This document shows, one piece after another, positions 15,614-24,362 of a stretch of 37,532 nt of DNA. Under the pieces are notes generated by a model. The model did not search any database and was not told the DNA's origin. It worked only from the letters and a program-made list of their open reading frames with translations. Location: positions 1 to 37,532 of IMG/VR virus record IMGVR_UViG_3300030329_004521, one strand, 5' to 3'. This DNA is from a virus. Both the position numbers and the translations under genes were made by a program. Positions within the stretch are counted from its first letter, which is position 1, and each line of letters begins with the position of its first letter.

Positions 15614-16035
15614 GCGATGAACCCGTACATTTTCAATTATCTGAGGTCGTTCGCTGGCTCAGGGCGCACGACAAGCGGAACTTATGTTTCGGCGGATGGC
15701 CGGACGATATCTTGGAAATTTACCTTCGATGGCACCATGCGAATGGGAGTCTGTTCATGGTCGAGGACAGGGGCAGCCTGGTCGCATTGGGTGTCGGGAC
15801 ACAAATGGATGAAACTGACATTGATCGACACTGGGTCACGGGACGATCCACGGGGAACGCTTTTTACGTCTCGGACGTTGTGGCGACGAAAAAAGAAGGG
15901 GTGGCAGCATGCGTGGACGAAATGCGCGCGCGTTGTCCGCGATGGCGGGAACTTAAACTGTATGCGCTCCGGCATGGGAAAAAAAGACGGTTAAGCGCGC
16001 GATTGTTTGATCGACTGTTGGACAAATGGAAATAG
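15610..16035 (+). CDS. GNAT-like acyltransferase fold protein
   Basis: 141 aa. The arrangement SLFMVEDRGSLVALGVGTQ (central strands), FYVSDVVATKKEGVAACVDEMRARCPRW (helix after the acetyl-CoA loop position) and LKLYALRHGKKRRLSARLFDRLL (last strand and helix) resembles a short GNAT domain. The usual Q/RxxGxG/A loop is degenerate (VVATKKEGVA), so activity is doubtful. It lies among tail and ejection genes. Similar small proteins are common there in podoviruses; their role is unknown. Confidence 0.55.
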   Translation: MSDEPVHFQLSEVVRWLRAHDKRNLCFGGWPDDILEIYLRWHHANGSLFMVEDRGSLVALGVGTQMDETDIDRHWVTGRSTGNAFYVSDVVATKKEGVAACVDEMRARCPRWRELKLYALRHGKKRRLSARLFDRLLDKWK

Positions 16036-16319
16036 CAGGGGAAGTCGTGACAGGCAGGGGGTGCAAGCAAAAGCCGCCAACGGCAAATGTGTTGATGGAT
16101 CGTGCGGCTCCGCTTGGCGTTTACCTTGGGGAAGCGTGGCTCGGCAGCGAGAAACTGGGGCGTGTATGTGCGTGGGTGCAGGATCATCAACCGCATATTG
16201 CAGAGGTGTATGTGGCGGGTTTTGAGGGTGATTTATATGGCAGTTTTTTGACAGTGAAAAAGATGCGGGAACTTGGGCGCAAGGAAATTACAGAACTCTA
16301 CGACAAGGCATTGGCATGA
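16026..16319 (+). CDS. Small unknown protein in tail operon
   Basis: 97 aa. The start overlaps the GNAT-like gene by 10 bases and the stop overlaps the next ATG. A mixed alpha/beta sequence with GVYLGEAWLGSEKLGRVCAWVQDHQPHIAEVYVAGFEGDLYGSF and a terminal helix (TVKKMRELGRKEITELYDKAL). No known motif is seen; it probably belongs to the tail or ejection set by context only. Confidence 0.65.
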   Translation: MEIAGEVVTGRGCKQKPPTANVLMDRAAPLGVYLGEAWLGSEKLGRVCAWVQDHQPHIAEVYVAGFEGDLYGSFLTVKKMRELGRKEITELYDKALA

Positions 16320-17248
16320 ATGATATGATGGCACATTGCATGAAACAGGCGCGGACAATCACCGCCGCCTATCGCAACCGTTACTGGGCAGCGACAGACG
16401 CCACCAACAAGGGCACGCCGCCACCGCCGCCGCCCGCACCAGACTATTCTGGCGCGGCACGCGAGGGCATACTTACAGATATCGAGGCTTTACCGGCACG
16501 CAAGATCATTGAGGCGGCGGCTCGCGCAGGCACGCGCGGCATGGTGGACATTGGCGGCAAGCAGGTGAACTTTGATTTTACCGGAGTGGGCGACTTGCAG
16601 CAGCAGGAAATTGACCTTGAGGCGCAGCGTCGTTCTGCCGATGCCATTGCTGCGATGGGATTGGATATCCAGCGAAGGTACGGCAAGGAATATAATTTAG
16701 AGCAAATTGCACGCATCAAGGAGGCAGACCCCGTGGGGTACGAGATGCGACAGGAATTGGCTCGCACCACGCTGGAACAGTTGGCCAAGGGCAGCGAATT
16801 GACTGAGGCACAGGCGAAGCAGGCGGAGGAGAGTGTGCGCGGCGCACAGGCAGCACGCGGCAACGTGCTTGGGCCAGCAAACATTGCACAGGAAGCACTG
16901 GCGAAGTTCGACATGGGGCAGCGCCTATTGACGCAGCGGATGCATGCGGCACAGTCGTATGTCATGGGGCAACCCTTGACTGCCCAATACGGAACAATAA
17001 GTGGCGCGCAGCAGGGTGCCGCCATGTTTGCGCCGCAACAGATGCGGCAAGGGATTGCTCAAAACCCCAACGCGATGCAGATGGGGGCACAGTTTGCAGC
17101 GCAGAATTACGGCACACAGGTGCAGGGATATCAGGCGCAGCTTGCCAATACGACGAATCCGTGGATGGAAGGCTTGGGGATGATTGCCGGAATTTCTGGA
17201 CAGGCACTGGGGGGATACATGCAGGGCAAGGCGATGGGTACGAAATAA
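16316..17248 (+). CDS. Internal virion / ejection protein (putative)
   Basis: 310 aa. A short polar N-terminus leads to a proline run (GTPPPPPPAPDYSG, about residues 33-46). The rest is mostly helical, rich in A, Q, G and M, with QQMRQGIAQNPNAMQMGAQFAAQNYGTQVQGYQAQLANTTN and a hydrophobic C-terminus (LGMIAGISGQALGGYMQG). Alanine/glutamine-rich proteins after the tail genes are typical of podovirus ejection proteins, which leave the virion to form a trans-envelope conduit. Start overlaps the previous stop. Confidence 0.6.
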   Translation: MNDMMAHCMKQARTITAAYRNRYWAATDATNKGTPPPPPPAPDYSGAAREGILTDIEALPARKIIEAAARAGTRGMVDIGGKQVNFDFTGVGDLQQQEIDLEAQRRSADAIAAMGLDIQRRYGKEYNLEQIARIKEADPVGYEMRQELARTTLEQLAKGSELTEAQAKQAEESVRGAQAARGNVLGPANIAQEALAKFDMGQRLLTQRMHAAQSYVMGQPLTAQYGTISGAQQGAAMFAPQQMRQGIAQNPNAMQMGAQFAAQNYGTQVQGYQAQLANTTNPWMEGLGMIAGISGQALGGYMQGKAMGTK

Positions 17249-17275
17249 TTTTAGCTAATAGAAGGGGGAACGAAT

Positions 17276-18547
17276 ATGCCAAGGAAAAGTAGTTTCTTGA
17301 TGGGGTTTGAGACTGGTTCTGCGCTGATGCGCGGGGCGCAGGCTGATGCACGCGCACGCCAACAGGCCGCTATGAACGCTCGCCTCAACGAGAGACGCCT
17401 GCAAGCTATGGACGCCGAGTTGCGGGCGGAGCAGGAGAAACGGAGGGTGGCGGCGGAGAACAAGGGCAAGGCATTTGCCGCCCTGAAAAGGGCGCGTGAT
17501 CATTTCAATGAGATGTCGGGCGAAGCCAAGACACTGGAGGAACGCTCCAAATTCTGGGTTGACTGGCGCACCAAGGTTCGCCCCTCCCATATTCGGGACA
17601 TCTATCTGGATGGGCAGGCGGAAAAGATATTTAGCGCATGGGAAGCAGGACTGGAGGCAGGGGAGGAGAGGCAGGCTTATGATGAGGTAAATTCGGTGCG
17701 AAAGGCGATGAGCACGGCCAAAGTCGCCCGGAAGGTTGGCAGTCTCAGTAACGCCGCAGAAACACTGGACGAAGCAAACAATTATCTGCCAGAACCCATT
17801 GACCAAGAACAGGAAGGGTGGCTGAAGCGTGCCCTTGATGTCGTGGCGGGTGTAAGGAACGCCAAGGCAGCCGCATCCATCTTGTGGGAGATGGAGGAGA
17901 AGGATTTTACTGAGCAATACCTGATGGTTGACGGCACGCCGAAGTATCGCCCGGCGGTCATGGCTGAAATTGCTAATCTTCATAAGGCCCATAAGATGTC
18001 CAAGTTGGCGGAGGACGAGCGCACCCTGAAGAAGTCCAAGAATCTCGCCCTGCAAAATGCCGCCATCGAGATCCAGCGATTCACTGGCCAGAAACCTGAC
18101 CCCAACTGGACTGATAACCAGTTGTTTTCCCGTGCGCAACAGGCGCGAGCGGAGGATGCGTTGAAGCGACAGGATCAATCACAGATCAACCAGGACATGC
18201 AGGTTTGGGATAAGGTCATAGCCGGTCGGGAATGGACGTTGCCGGATGGCAGGAAATGGGTGGCTCCCATGTCGGGCAAGATCACGGTGGAGGGGGAAGG
18301 CGGCGTGATTCGCCCCTGGGATCGCGCCAAGGAGCCGCCTCCCCTGTATGTCTATCAATTGCTCAACATGGAAACTGTTGAAACACCCGACAGGACATCG
18401 TTGGATCCGGCAACCAATACTTATACTCGCTGGTTCCGCACCAGTCGCCCGATGGGAGTCCAAGGTAAGCCTGAGCCGAGGGCTTTGCCTCCCGTGGTCT
18501 CCCCCCCCGCGCTTCCCAACCTCAACCCCCCGGCGCGCAACCCATAG
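17276..18547 (+). CDS. Internal virion protein (putative)
   Basis: 423 aa. Long helices rich in A, R, E and K occupy residues 20-100 and 220-310, with coiled-coil potential (ARQQAAMNARLNERRLQAMDAELRAEQEKRR). Residues 330-400 are beta/proline-containing and end in a proline-rich tail (PPVVSPPALPNLNPPARNP). It lies between two other large helical proteins of the ejection module. Function is inferred from position and composition; no family is recognised. Confidence 0.55.
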   Translation: MPRKSSFLMGFETGSALMRGAQADARARQQAAMNARLNERRLQAMDAELRAEQEKRRVAAENKGKAFAALKRARDHFNEMSGEAKTLEERSKFWVDWRTKVRPSHIRDIYLDGQAEKIFSAWEAGLEAGEERQAYDEVNSVRKAMSTAKVARKVGSLSNAAETLDEANNYLPEPIDQEQEGWLKRALDVVAGVRNAKAAASILWEMEEKDFTEQYLMVDGTPKYRPAVMAEIANLHKAHKMSKLAEDERTLKKSKNLALQNAAIEIQRFTGQKPDPNWTDNQLFSRAQQARAEDALKRQDQSQINQDMQVWDKVIAGREWTLPDGRKWVAPMSGKITVEGEGGVIRPWDRAKEPPPLYVYQLLNMETVETPDRTSLDPATNTYTRWFRTSRPMGVQGKPEPRALPPVVSPPALPNLNPPARNP

Positions 18548-18556
18548 GAGGCAGTC

Positions 18557-21500
18557 ATGGCGGAACAGGCACAACTCATTCCCACCCCGCTCCTAAAGCG
18601 GGTGCGGGGCAATTTCCCGGCGTTTGATGACATGTCAGATGAGGAATTTGCGCGTGGACTGATCAAGACCAACCCCAGCATCAAGTGGGAACAGTTATTT
18701 GAGGTTCCCGCGGATGAAAAGCCCCTGACCCGCGCTGCTCTGCGCCTGGCCCCCAGGGGATCAATGGGGGATCACGCGGCAGAGATGCGGCGAATGGGAA
18801 CGATTGGCCCAGCCCCTGAGAAATCCCGGCTGGAGAAAGCCTACAAGGCAGTGCGTGAACCTTTATCTCCGATTATTGGGTACACGGAGGAACAACAAGA
18901 GCAGAGAGGCGACAGGGGCGGTGGAACCAGTGCGGCAGACATTGGCCTCATTCCCTCGCTCGCCACGCCGCCCAAGGTGGTTAGTGAATGGCACCCGATA
19001 CCCAAGGCCAAGAAGAACGATCCCAAGTGGAAAAAATGGTCGTATGGCGCTGGCGAGGCACTGCTGGATGTCGGCAAGTTTTTTACCTCGCCACTAGGCG
19101 TGGCCACGATGGGCGGCGCAGGGGCGGGGCGGGCCATTATCAAGGAGAACATGGCACGCATTTCCCAGTTGCGGCAGGCGTCCGGCGCGCCGGGAGTGTC
19201 AGCCAGGCAATTGTTGCAGGCACAGAATGAAATCAAGCTGCTCCATGATGGCGCAATGACGGCACGCAAGTTGATGGCAGTGGGCGAAGGCGCATTTGCC
19301 GCCGATCTGCTGCGGCAGGGCGCTGAGAATGTCGGTCGGTTGAATCGCATCCTTGCCTCTGATGTCAGCGACCAGGAAAAGGCGCGTGAGATCACTTCAC
19401 AGGGGTTGGGGCTGATGTTTGCTGGACTTCTGGCAAGGGGGTCAAGCAGGGCATGGAAGGAGATGGGGGCTGCCCCTTCCCCGAAGTTGATTGAGCTAAT
19501 CAATCAATGGAAACCCACTGCCCCGGAGGGTGTGCGCATCCCTCGCGGGCCAGTTGCTCCTGCACGCCCGCAAGGTCCACAGCCGGGCAGGCCGAGCGAA
19601 CCCGTAGAGGCAAAGTCCAGGGGGGATGAGACTGTGCCCGAGGTTAAGCCAGTTGAGGAACCGGCTGCCGCGCCTGAAGTTCCCGTTGAATCCCTTGGCC
19701 AAGCTGTTGACCCGGCTGCCCCTGAGTCCGCTCCCGGCGTTGTGCCGCCCGAGGTGAATGTGCCAGCGGAATCAACCGGAGGAGCCACCCCCGAGGGCAA
19801 GGGGCGCGGGTTGCTGGAGCGGGCGGATGCGCTGGAGGGCGTGGATGCCACGCCGGAAATCAAGGCTGAAGCATTGGCGTCCCCTGAATCACGCTATGAG
19901 GTGCAGAGTCAGGCAGAAGTCAGTCGGGTTGTGCGGGAGATGTCCGATGCTCAACTTGCCACTGAGTCAGCCAAGGGACCGGGCGAGAGCAACATTTCCG
20001 TGGCGGCATCCGCCGAGCGCATTCGCCGCATGATTGCTGAAGGAAGGGGCGAGGAAGCCGCCGCCATTCTCGCCGAGGCCCGGCGGGCAACCACCTTCGG
20101 GCAGTTGGTGAACCAATACAAGAGGTTTAGAGAAGCTACGCCGGAGGGTGTCCTGTTCCTTACCAAGCAGGAGATGAGGGCGAACGGGCTGGACGCACCC
20201 AACAAGCGGCAGTCTGCCGAGATAAAGCGTCTTGCCGAGGAAAACATAAAGGTCAACGCCGAGTTGGCTGAAGCTGAACGCACTTATGCCGAGAACAAGA
20301 AGGCAATGGAAGAAGTCAGTCGGGCAATGCGGGAGGCGAAAGAAGGAAAGGATCAACAGGCAGCCGCCGCACTTGAGTCCCAATTTGAGGCTGCCAAGAA
20401 GCAACAGGCCGACAATTGGGCGCGCGTAGAGAAAAACTTGGCCAGGGCCGAGAATGCCTCACGCGAACTGGCGGTCTATCAGGGGAAACTCAACCCCAAG
20501 GGTTTGCAGGATACACTGATCACTATCTTGCAAGGCAACCTGCTCACGCCGACCTCGCTGGGAATCAACATCGTTGGCAATACCATCAACATGCCGTTTC
20601 GCGGGTTAGCCCACGGACAGGCGCGAGTGATTGATGCGATCCATGCCTATGCCACCGGGCGCAAGCCGGAGATTGCCATTCGGCCCTTTATGGATGCTGC
20701 TTCCCGCATGCGGTTGTTGAAGGGTCAGGCCAAGGAAATCGTGGACACCATCCGCAAGGGGCCGGAAGCCAACCTGTACGAGATTGAGCCGGGGCGTGGT
20801 TACAAGAAAAAGCCCCTCAATTCCATTCAGGCCATCAAGGACTTGGCCAACATGCTGCTGCGTCGGCATGACAAGCTGGACATGCCCACGGTTGGGGGGC
20901 AGGTTCCTGTCTCAGCCAAGCTGGCCACGCTCATGGAGGCAACCGTTGGAATGCCTGCTGACTTCATGCTGCGCTCCCTGTCCGTGGGTGACATCCCCTT
21001 CAGGACACGCGCGCGCAACCTGCGCATTCGTGAATTTGGCAAGCTGAAGGGATTGACACCGGAGGAAATCAGCCGGGCTACAGTTCATCCCGATCTTTTC
21101 TTTTCCCCCAAGGAACTCGCGCGCATCGAACTTGAGGCTGCAAGGGCAGTTTTTCAGCAGGAAAACGCCCTTACCAAGGCGGTGTCTTCCCTTAATCATT
21201 GGTTCAGGAGGGCATCAGAAAACGGTTGGGTGGGGTCAGAAATGGCGTGGCGCACCGTCACGCCCTACCAGCGCACCCCCATCAACGTGATGGGGGAATT
21301 GGCAACCTTCTTCCCGCCCACCGGACTGGCCAAGTTGGGCGCGGACATGGTGAAGTCCAACAAGCAGTACAGGGAGGCGCACGCCAAGGCGGCTGAAGCG
21401 TATGAGGCCAACCCCACTGAGGCCAACTTGAAGAAAATGCAGGGAGCGAAGCGCGACTTGCGCGAGGCCAAGATCACGGCTGGCAAGGTGGCGGTGGGAA

Positions 21501-22705
21501 TCGAGGTCATTGTCGCCTCAAACATGCTCTATGACTTGGGCATTGTTTCCCCTTCACTGGAGGGGCGGGATGCTCCGCAAAAAGCTAGGGAACTGACTTA
21601 CACTGAGGGCGTGATGAATCCCGGCAGTGTCAACCTGTCAGCCTTGGGGCGCTGGTTGGAGGGCAAGGACCATTCACCCCAACCAGAGGATGAAACCGCC
21701 CATCTGCCCAGACTGGGCGTGGTGGGGTACATCATGGGGGCAACAGCCGACATCCGGCGTGACATGGAAAAGCAACCCGAGTTCAGCGGCGTGGACTTTT
21801 CCATGTCGCTCATCGGCGCTGCTGGCACGCACACGGGGGGGCACATGCTGGAGCTTCCCGTGGCCAAGGGGTCGGCGGAATTGATCAAGGCTATTTACAA
21901 CAAGCAGGGCGGCAAGTGGATGCGGCAAATGTTTGAAACAGCCGCCAACATTCCCCTGCCCAATTCCCTTGCTGCCATTGACAGGTACGGCAGGGAATGG
22001 CGGCCTGACATGCGCAGCGAAAAAATCGGATGGAAGGGTGAATTGGAAAACTTCAGCAATCGCATCAATCAAAAGCTGGCAAGTTTTGGTTTCAGCCTGC
22101 CCGGCAGTGAGGGCACGGACAAGCTGGCCCTGAGGGTGGACTTGTGGGGGGAAAAGGTCAAACAAACCCCCAAGGGGGCCAATCGCTTTCTATGGAACCT
22201 GCTCAACGTGGGGCGGTTCCAAGAGCTAGGGCAAGACCCGGTGAATGAAGAAATTCACCGACTGTTTCGCCACACGGCTGGCACTGACATGATTCCCTCG
22301 CTGCCGGGCAATTCAATCCGAATCACGCCGAAGGTTGCTCCAATGGCAAGGCGCGCGCGGCAGGTTGCCAGCGAGATTAAATATAACCCCATGCCCCCCG
22401 CCCTTTACCAGAAGTACGCCGAGATGGTGGGTCAGAATCGCAGACGCTTGGTGGAGGCAGCCATGCTGGGCAAGGACGGCAAACCCGGCGAAGGCACCTA
22501 TGACCTTGCCTATCCAGACAACCCCCAAACAGGTGTGCCGCATGAGGGGCCGGAATGGAAGCACCTCAATGACGATCAGAGAATCAGGCGATTGAGGGGC
22601 ATTTATGGTCATGGCCTCAACCTCGCCAAGACTGAGTTTTTAAAGAAGCACGGCCGGCTCTTAACCAAGAAGAAGCCCAGAAAGGGCTTCAAGCCGGCCG
22701 AATAA
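18557..22705 (+). CDS. Very large virion protein, probable DNA-ejection protein
   Basis: 1382 aa, the largest gene. Residues 1-330 are helical with short hydrophobic stretches (GLGLMFAGLLARG). Residues 330-430 are a proline/glutamate-rich linker. A coiled coil covers about 560-645 (EENIKVNAELAEAERTYAENKKAMEEVSRAMREAKEG). Beyond it lie hydrophobic segments (TLITILQGNLLTPTSLGINIVGNTI; INVMGELATFFPPTGLAKLG; KVAVGIEVIVASNMLYDLG). Proteins of this size at the end of podovirus late operons are ejected with the DNA and may line the envelope channel. No lytic transglycosylase motif was visible. GAGG before ATG 18557 supports the start. Confidence 0.65.
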   Translation: MAEQAQLIPTPLLKRVRGNFPAFDDMSDEEFARGLIKTNPSIKWEQLFEVPADEKPLTRAALRLAPRGSMGDHAAEMRRMGTIGPAPEKSRLEKAYKAVREPLSPIIGYTEEQQEQRGDRGGGTSAADIGLIPSLATPPKVVSEWHPIPKAKKNDPKWKKWSYGAGEALLDVGKFFTSPLGVATMGGAGAGRAIIKENMARISQLRQASGAPGVSARQLLQAQNEIKLLHDGAMTARKLMAVGEGAFAADLLRQGAENVGRLNRILASDVSDQEKAREITSQGLGLMFAGLLARGSSRAWKEMGAAPSPKLIELINQWKPTAPEGVRIPRGPVAPARPQGPQPGRPSEPVEAKSRGDETVPEVKPVEEPAAAPEVPVESLGQAVDPAAPESAPGVVPPEVNVPAESTGGATPEGKGRGLLERADALEGVDATPEIKAEALASPESRYEVQSQAEVSRVVREMSDAQLATESAKGPGESNISVAASAERIRRMIAEGRGEEAAAILAEARRATTFGQLVNQYKRFREATPEGVLFLTKQEMRANGLDAPNKRQSAEIKRLAEENIKVNAELAEAERTYAENKKAMEEVSRAMREAKEGKDQQAAAALESQFEAAKKQQADNWARVEKNLARAENASRELAVYQGKLNPKGLQDTLITILQGNLLTPTSLGINIVGNTINMPFRGLAHGQARVIDAIHAYATGRKPEIAIRPFMDAASRMRLLKGQAKEIVDTIRKGPEANLYEIEPGRGYKKKPLNSIQAIKDLANMLLRRHDKLDMPTVGGQVPVSAKLATLMEATVGMPADFMLRSLSVGDIPFRTRARNLRIREFGKLKGLTPEEISRATVHPDLFFSPKELARIELEAARAVFQQENALTKAVSSLNHWFRRASENGWVGSEMAWRTVTPYQRTPINVMGELATFFPPTGLAKLGADMVKSNKQYREAHAKAAEAYEANPTEANLKKMQGAKRDLREAKITAGKVAVGIEVIVASNMLYDLGIVSPSLEGRDAPQKARELTYTEGVMNPGSVNLSALGRWLEGKDHSPQPEDETAHLPRLGVVGYIMGATADIRRDMEKQPEFSGVDFSMSLIGAAGTHTGGHMLELPVAKGSAELIKAIYNKQGGKWMRQMFETAANIPLPNSLAAIDRYGREWRPDMRSEKIGWKGELENFSNRINQKLASFGFSLPGSEGTDKLALRVDLWGEKVKQTPKGANRFLWNLLNVGRFQELGQDPVNEEIHRLFRHTAGTDMIPSLPGNSIRITPKVAPMARRARQVASEIKYNPMPPALYQKYAEMVGQNRRRLVEAAMLGKDGKPGEGTYDLAYPDNPQTGVPHEGPEWKHLNDDQRIRRLRGIYGHGLNLAKTEFLKKHGRLLTKKKPRKGFKPAE

Positions 22706-22759
22706 CCAAGCGGGAAACCGCGAAGTCAACCAAAGCGATGACAAGGTGGAGGCTCATCA

Positions 22760-23482
22760 ATGCAGAGGTTCATATTCGCAAGCGACCTGCACGGCGACCA
22801 GCAGTGTAAGGCAACAGTAAAGGTGCTCAGGGCGGCGACTGAAGACTTCAAGCCGCATCTGCGCATATTTGGTGGCGACCTCATTGACGCGCGCCCGTTA
22901 CGCAGGGGTGCAGGGCCGGAGGAGCGGGCTGAGAGCATGGTTGATGACTGGCACAAGGGACTTAATTTCCTTGGCGACTGGAAACCGACACACCTCGTCC
23001 TCGGCAATCACGACATCAGGCTTTATCACCTTGCCGAGGCTGACAAGGGTATTGAGTCGGACTTCGCGTGGAAAGGAGTCAACGAACTTGAGGCAACGCT
23101 AAAAAAGATCAACTGCCAATGGCTACCCTATCATAAGAAGTCGGTCTTCAAATTCGGACACTTAAAGTGTCTGCATGGATTTTTCCACGGAATGTACGCG
23201 GCTCGGCAACATGCCCAAGTCTACGGTAGTTGCATCTTTGGACACACGCACACGATTGATGAATTTTCCATCCCAGGACTTGAGCGCAGGGTGGCGCGGG
23301 GCGCAGGGTGCCTTTGCAGCCTTGACATGCGTTACAACACCCACATGCCCAACAGCATGCGTCATGCTCATGGATTTGTCATGGGCGTCATCAACGAGAA
23401 AACAGGCAACTACTGGGCGATGCACGCCGAGGAGGTGGACGGCAAATGGGTAATTCCAAGCGGATTCAAGACAATTGGCTAA
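22760..23482 (+). CDS. Calcineurin-like metallophosphoesterase
   Basis: 240 aa. All metal-site motifs are present in order: ASDLHGD (residues 7-13), FGGDLID (37-43), LGNHDIR (about 74-80), a lone His in LHGFFHG (about 138), and FGHTHT (about 153-158). This is a complete dinuclear phosphoesterase core, which hydrolyses phosphodiesters or phosphomonoesters; substrate unknown. Strong GGTGGAGG before ATG 22760. It opens a three-gene group with the next two ORFs (overlapping starts) at the end of the late region, next to attP. Confidence 0.85.
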   Translation: MQRFIFASDLHGDQQCKATVKVLRAATEDFKPHLRIFGGDLIDARPLRRGAGPEERAESMVDDWHKGLNFLGDWKPTHLVLGNHDIRLYHLAEADKGIESDFAWKGVNELEATLKKINCQWLPYHKKSVFKFGHLKCLHGFFHGMYAARQHAQVYGSCIFGHTHTIDEFSIPGLERRVARGAGCLCSLDMRYNTHMPNSMRHAHGFVMGVINEKTGNYWAMHAEEVDGKWVIPSGFKTIG

Positions 23483-23697
23483 CCTCGCTGGAAGAAGTCA
23501 TTCGCGAAGACGAAGAGAGGGTTCCCGAAGGTTGGTTGTCCATGATTGGGTTGGCAAAGCGCCTCGGCGTTTCGCGTTGCCACGCCAACAAACAGGTCAA
23601 CGAACTCATCGAGGCGGGCAAAGCCGAGATGAAAACATTCAGGGTCTGGCGCGGGAACCGCATCTATCCCGTTCCGCACTATAAGCTCAAAGAATGA
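23446..23697 (+). CDS. Small winged-HTH-like protein
   Basis: 83 aa. EGWLSMIGLAKRLGVSRCHANKQVNELIEAGKAEMKTFRVWRGNRIYPVPHYKL has the layout of a winged helix: a recognition helix at about residues 40-55 and a beta wing at 62-80. It begins inside the phosphoesterase gene (37-base overlap) with GAGGAGG some 11 bases upstream of the ATG. Probably DNA binding; target unknown. Confidence 0.65.
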   Translation: MGNSKRIQDNWLTSLEEVIREDEERVPEGWLSMIGLAKRLGVSRCHANKQVNELIEAGKAEMKTFRVWRGNRIYPVPHYKLKE

Positions 23698-23933
23698 AAA
23701 TCCCCAAGGCAGGCCGGAGGGTGCATGTGGAATGGATAGACATTGTCGGCCTGGTCAACGACGTTTTGTCCAAGGCCGTGCCAGCCCCCTGCTGGTCGGA
23801 AGGGTTACTGGTGAGGGTGGAGAAAGATTTCATCGTGCTCGCCAGCAGCATGTACGGGGATAGTCCAGACGATCCCGTGGGGGATTACACCGTCATTGTC
23901 ATTGGATGCATTAAGCGCATCCGCGTCCTTTAA
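23694..23933 (+). CDS. Small beta-barrel-like phage protein, unknown
   Basis: 79 aa, ATGA overlap with the previous gene. Strand-rich: RRVHVEWIDIVGLVND, EGLLVRVEKDFIVLASSMYG, DPVGDYTVIVIGCIKRIRVL. This pattern recalls short phage proteins with a V-x-W-x-D start and an LxVRVEKDFIVLA-like core, of unknown function. It is the last gene before the attachment region. Confidence 0.6.
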   Translation: MKIPKAGRRVHVEWIDIVGLVNDVLSKAVPAPCWSEGLLVRVEKDFIVLASSMYGDSPDDPVGDYTVIVIGCIKRIRVL

Positions 23934-24081
23934 TCCCCCCGCCAAACCGTTCGTGCTCGCCCTCATGCAGACTGCCGACAGTATGTCAGCGTGAAAAGGG
24001 CGAGCGCCACGGCCATCAACTGGAGACACTGGAGCATCATGGTTAAAATTCCCCTCACAACTCATTAGACGCTGCAACCTT

Positions 24082-24107
24082 GCTAACGGTTTTGCTAACA
24101 GGAAGGG
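24082..24107. repeat. 26-base direct repeat flanking attP, copy 1
   Basis: Contains TTGCTAAC, 4 bases, then TTGCTAACA, followed by GGAAGGG. The same 26-mer recurs exactly at 24326-24351 on the other side of the tRNA-like core. Paired sites around a phage attachment core are typical of integrase arm-type binding sites. Confidence 0.85.
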
Positions 24108-24114
24108 TGATTAT

Positions 24115-24144
24115 TCCTGATCACTCCTGATCACTCCTGATCAC
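24115..24144. repeat. Three tandem TCCTGATCAC decamers
   Basis: TCCTGATCAC repeats perfectly three times with a period of 10 bases, one DNA helical turn, so each unit presents the same face. Each unit contains the palindrome TGATCA. It lies between the left arm repeat and the attP core, a place where excisionase or accessory proteins bind in other phages. Confidence 0.9.
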
Positions 24145-24219
24145 TTCCAAGGAGAGTTTCGCATCGGTGAAATAGGGGAAAGTATGGTTTTACCGAGGGA
24201 AAGTGAAAGGGCGTAGTTG

Positions 24220-24267
24220 TGACTACGGATCAGGAGGTTTGAGGTTCGACTCCTCATGCGCGTGCCA
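24220..24267 (+). other. attP: attP core: 3' half of tRNA-Arg(ACG)
   Basis: From 24223 the sequence folds as the 3' half of a tRNA: anticodon loop CTACGGA (anticodon ACG at 24225-24227), stem TCAGG, variable loop AGGTT, T-stem TGAGG/CCTCA around TTCGACT, acceptor strand TGCGCGT, discriminator G and CCA (24265-24267). The 5' half is absent: bases before 24220 do not complete the anticodon stem. This is the signature of an attachment core carried by a phage that integrates into a tRNA gene and restores its 3' end. The integrase gene ends 96 bases away. The host attB should be a tRNA-Arg(ACG) with this exact half. Confidence 0.85.
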
Positions 24268-24325
24268 TTTAACTCCCTGTTTCTCAACAACTTCCAAGCC
24301 CACAGTTTTTGTGGCAGTTTTTACC

Positions 24326-24351
24326 GCTAACGGTTTTGCTAACAGGAAGGG
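24326..24351. repeat. 26-base direct repeat flanking attP, copy 2
   Basis: Exact copy of 24082-24107, 59 bases beyond the attP core and 11 bases before the integrase stop codon. Probable arm-type site. Confidence 0.85.
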
Positions 24352-24362
24352 GCTGGAAAAAA

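Noticed and set aside
17255-18178. 307-codon minus-strand frame opposite the internal virion gene
   Set aside because: No recognisable motif or ribosome site; the plus-strand gene fits the operon.
23991-24068. 25-codon frame starting GTG before attP
   Set aside because: Too short, no ribosome site, and runs into the attachment-region repeats.
24223-24267. A functional tRNA gene
   Set aside because: Only the 3' half is present; upstream bases do not complete the anticodon, D or acceptor stems, so it is an attP core, not a tRNA.
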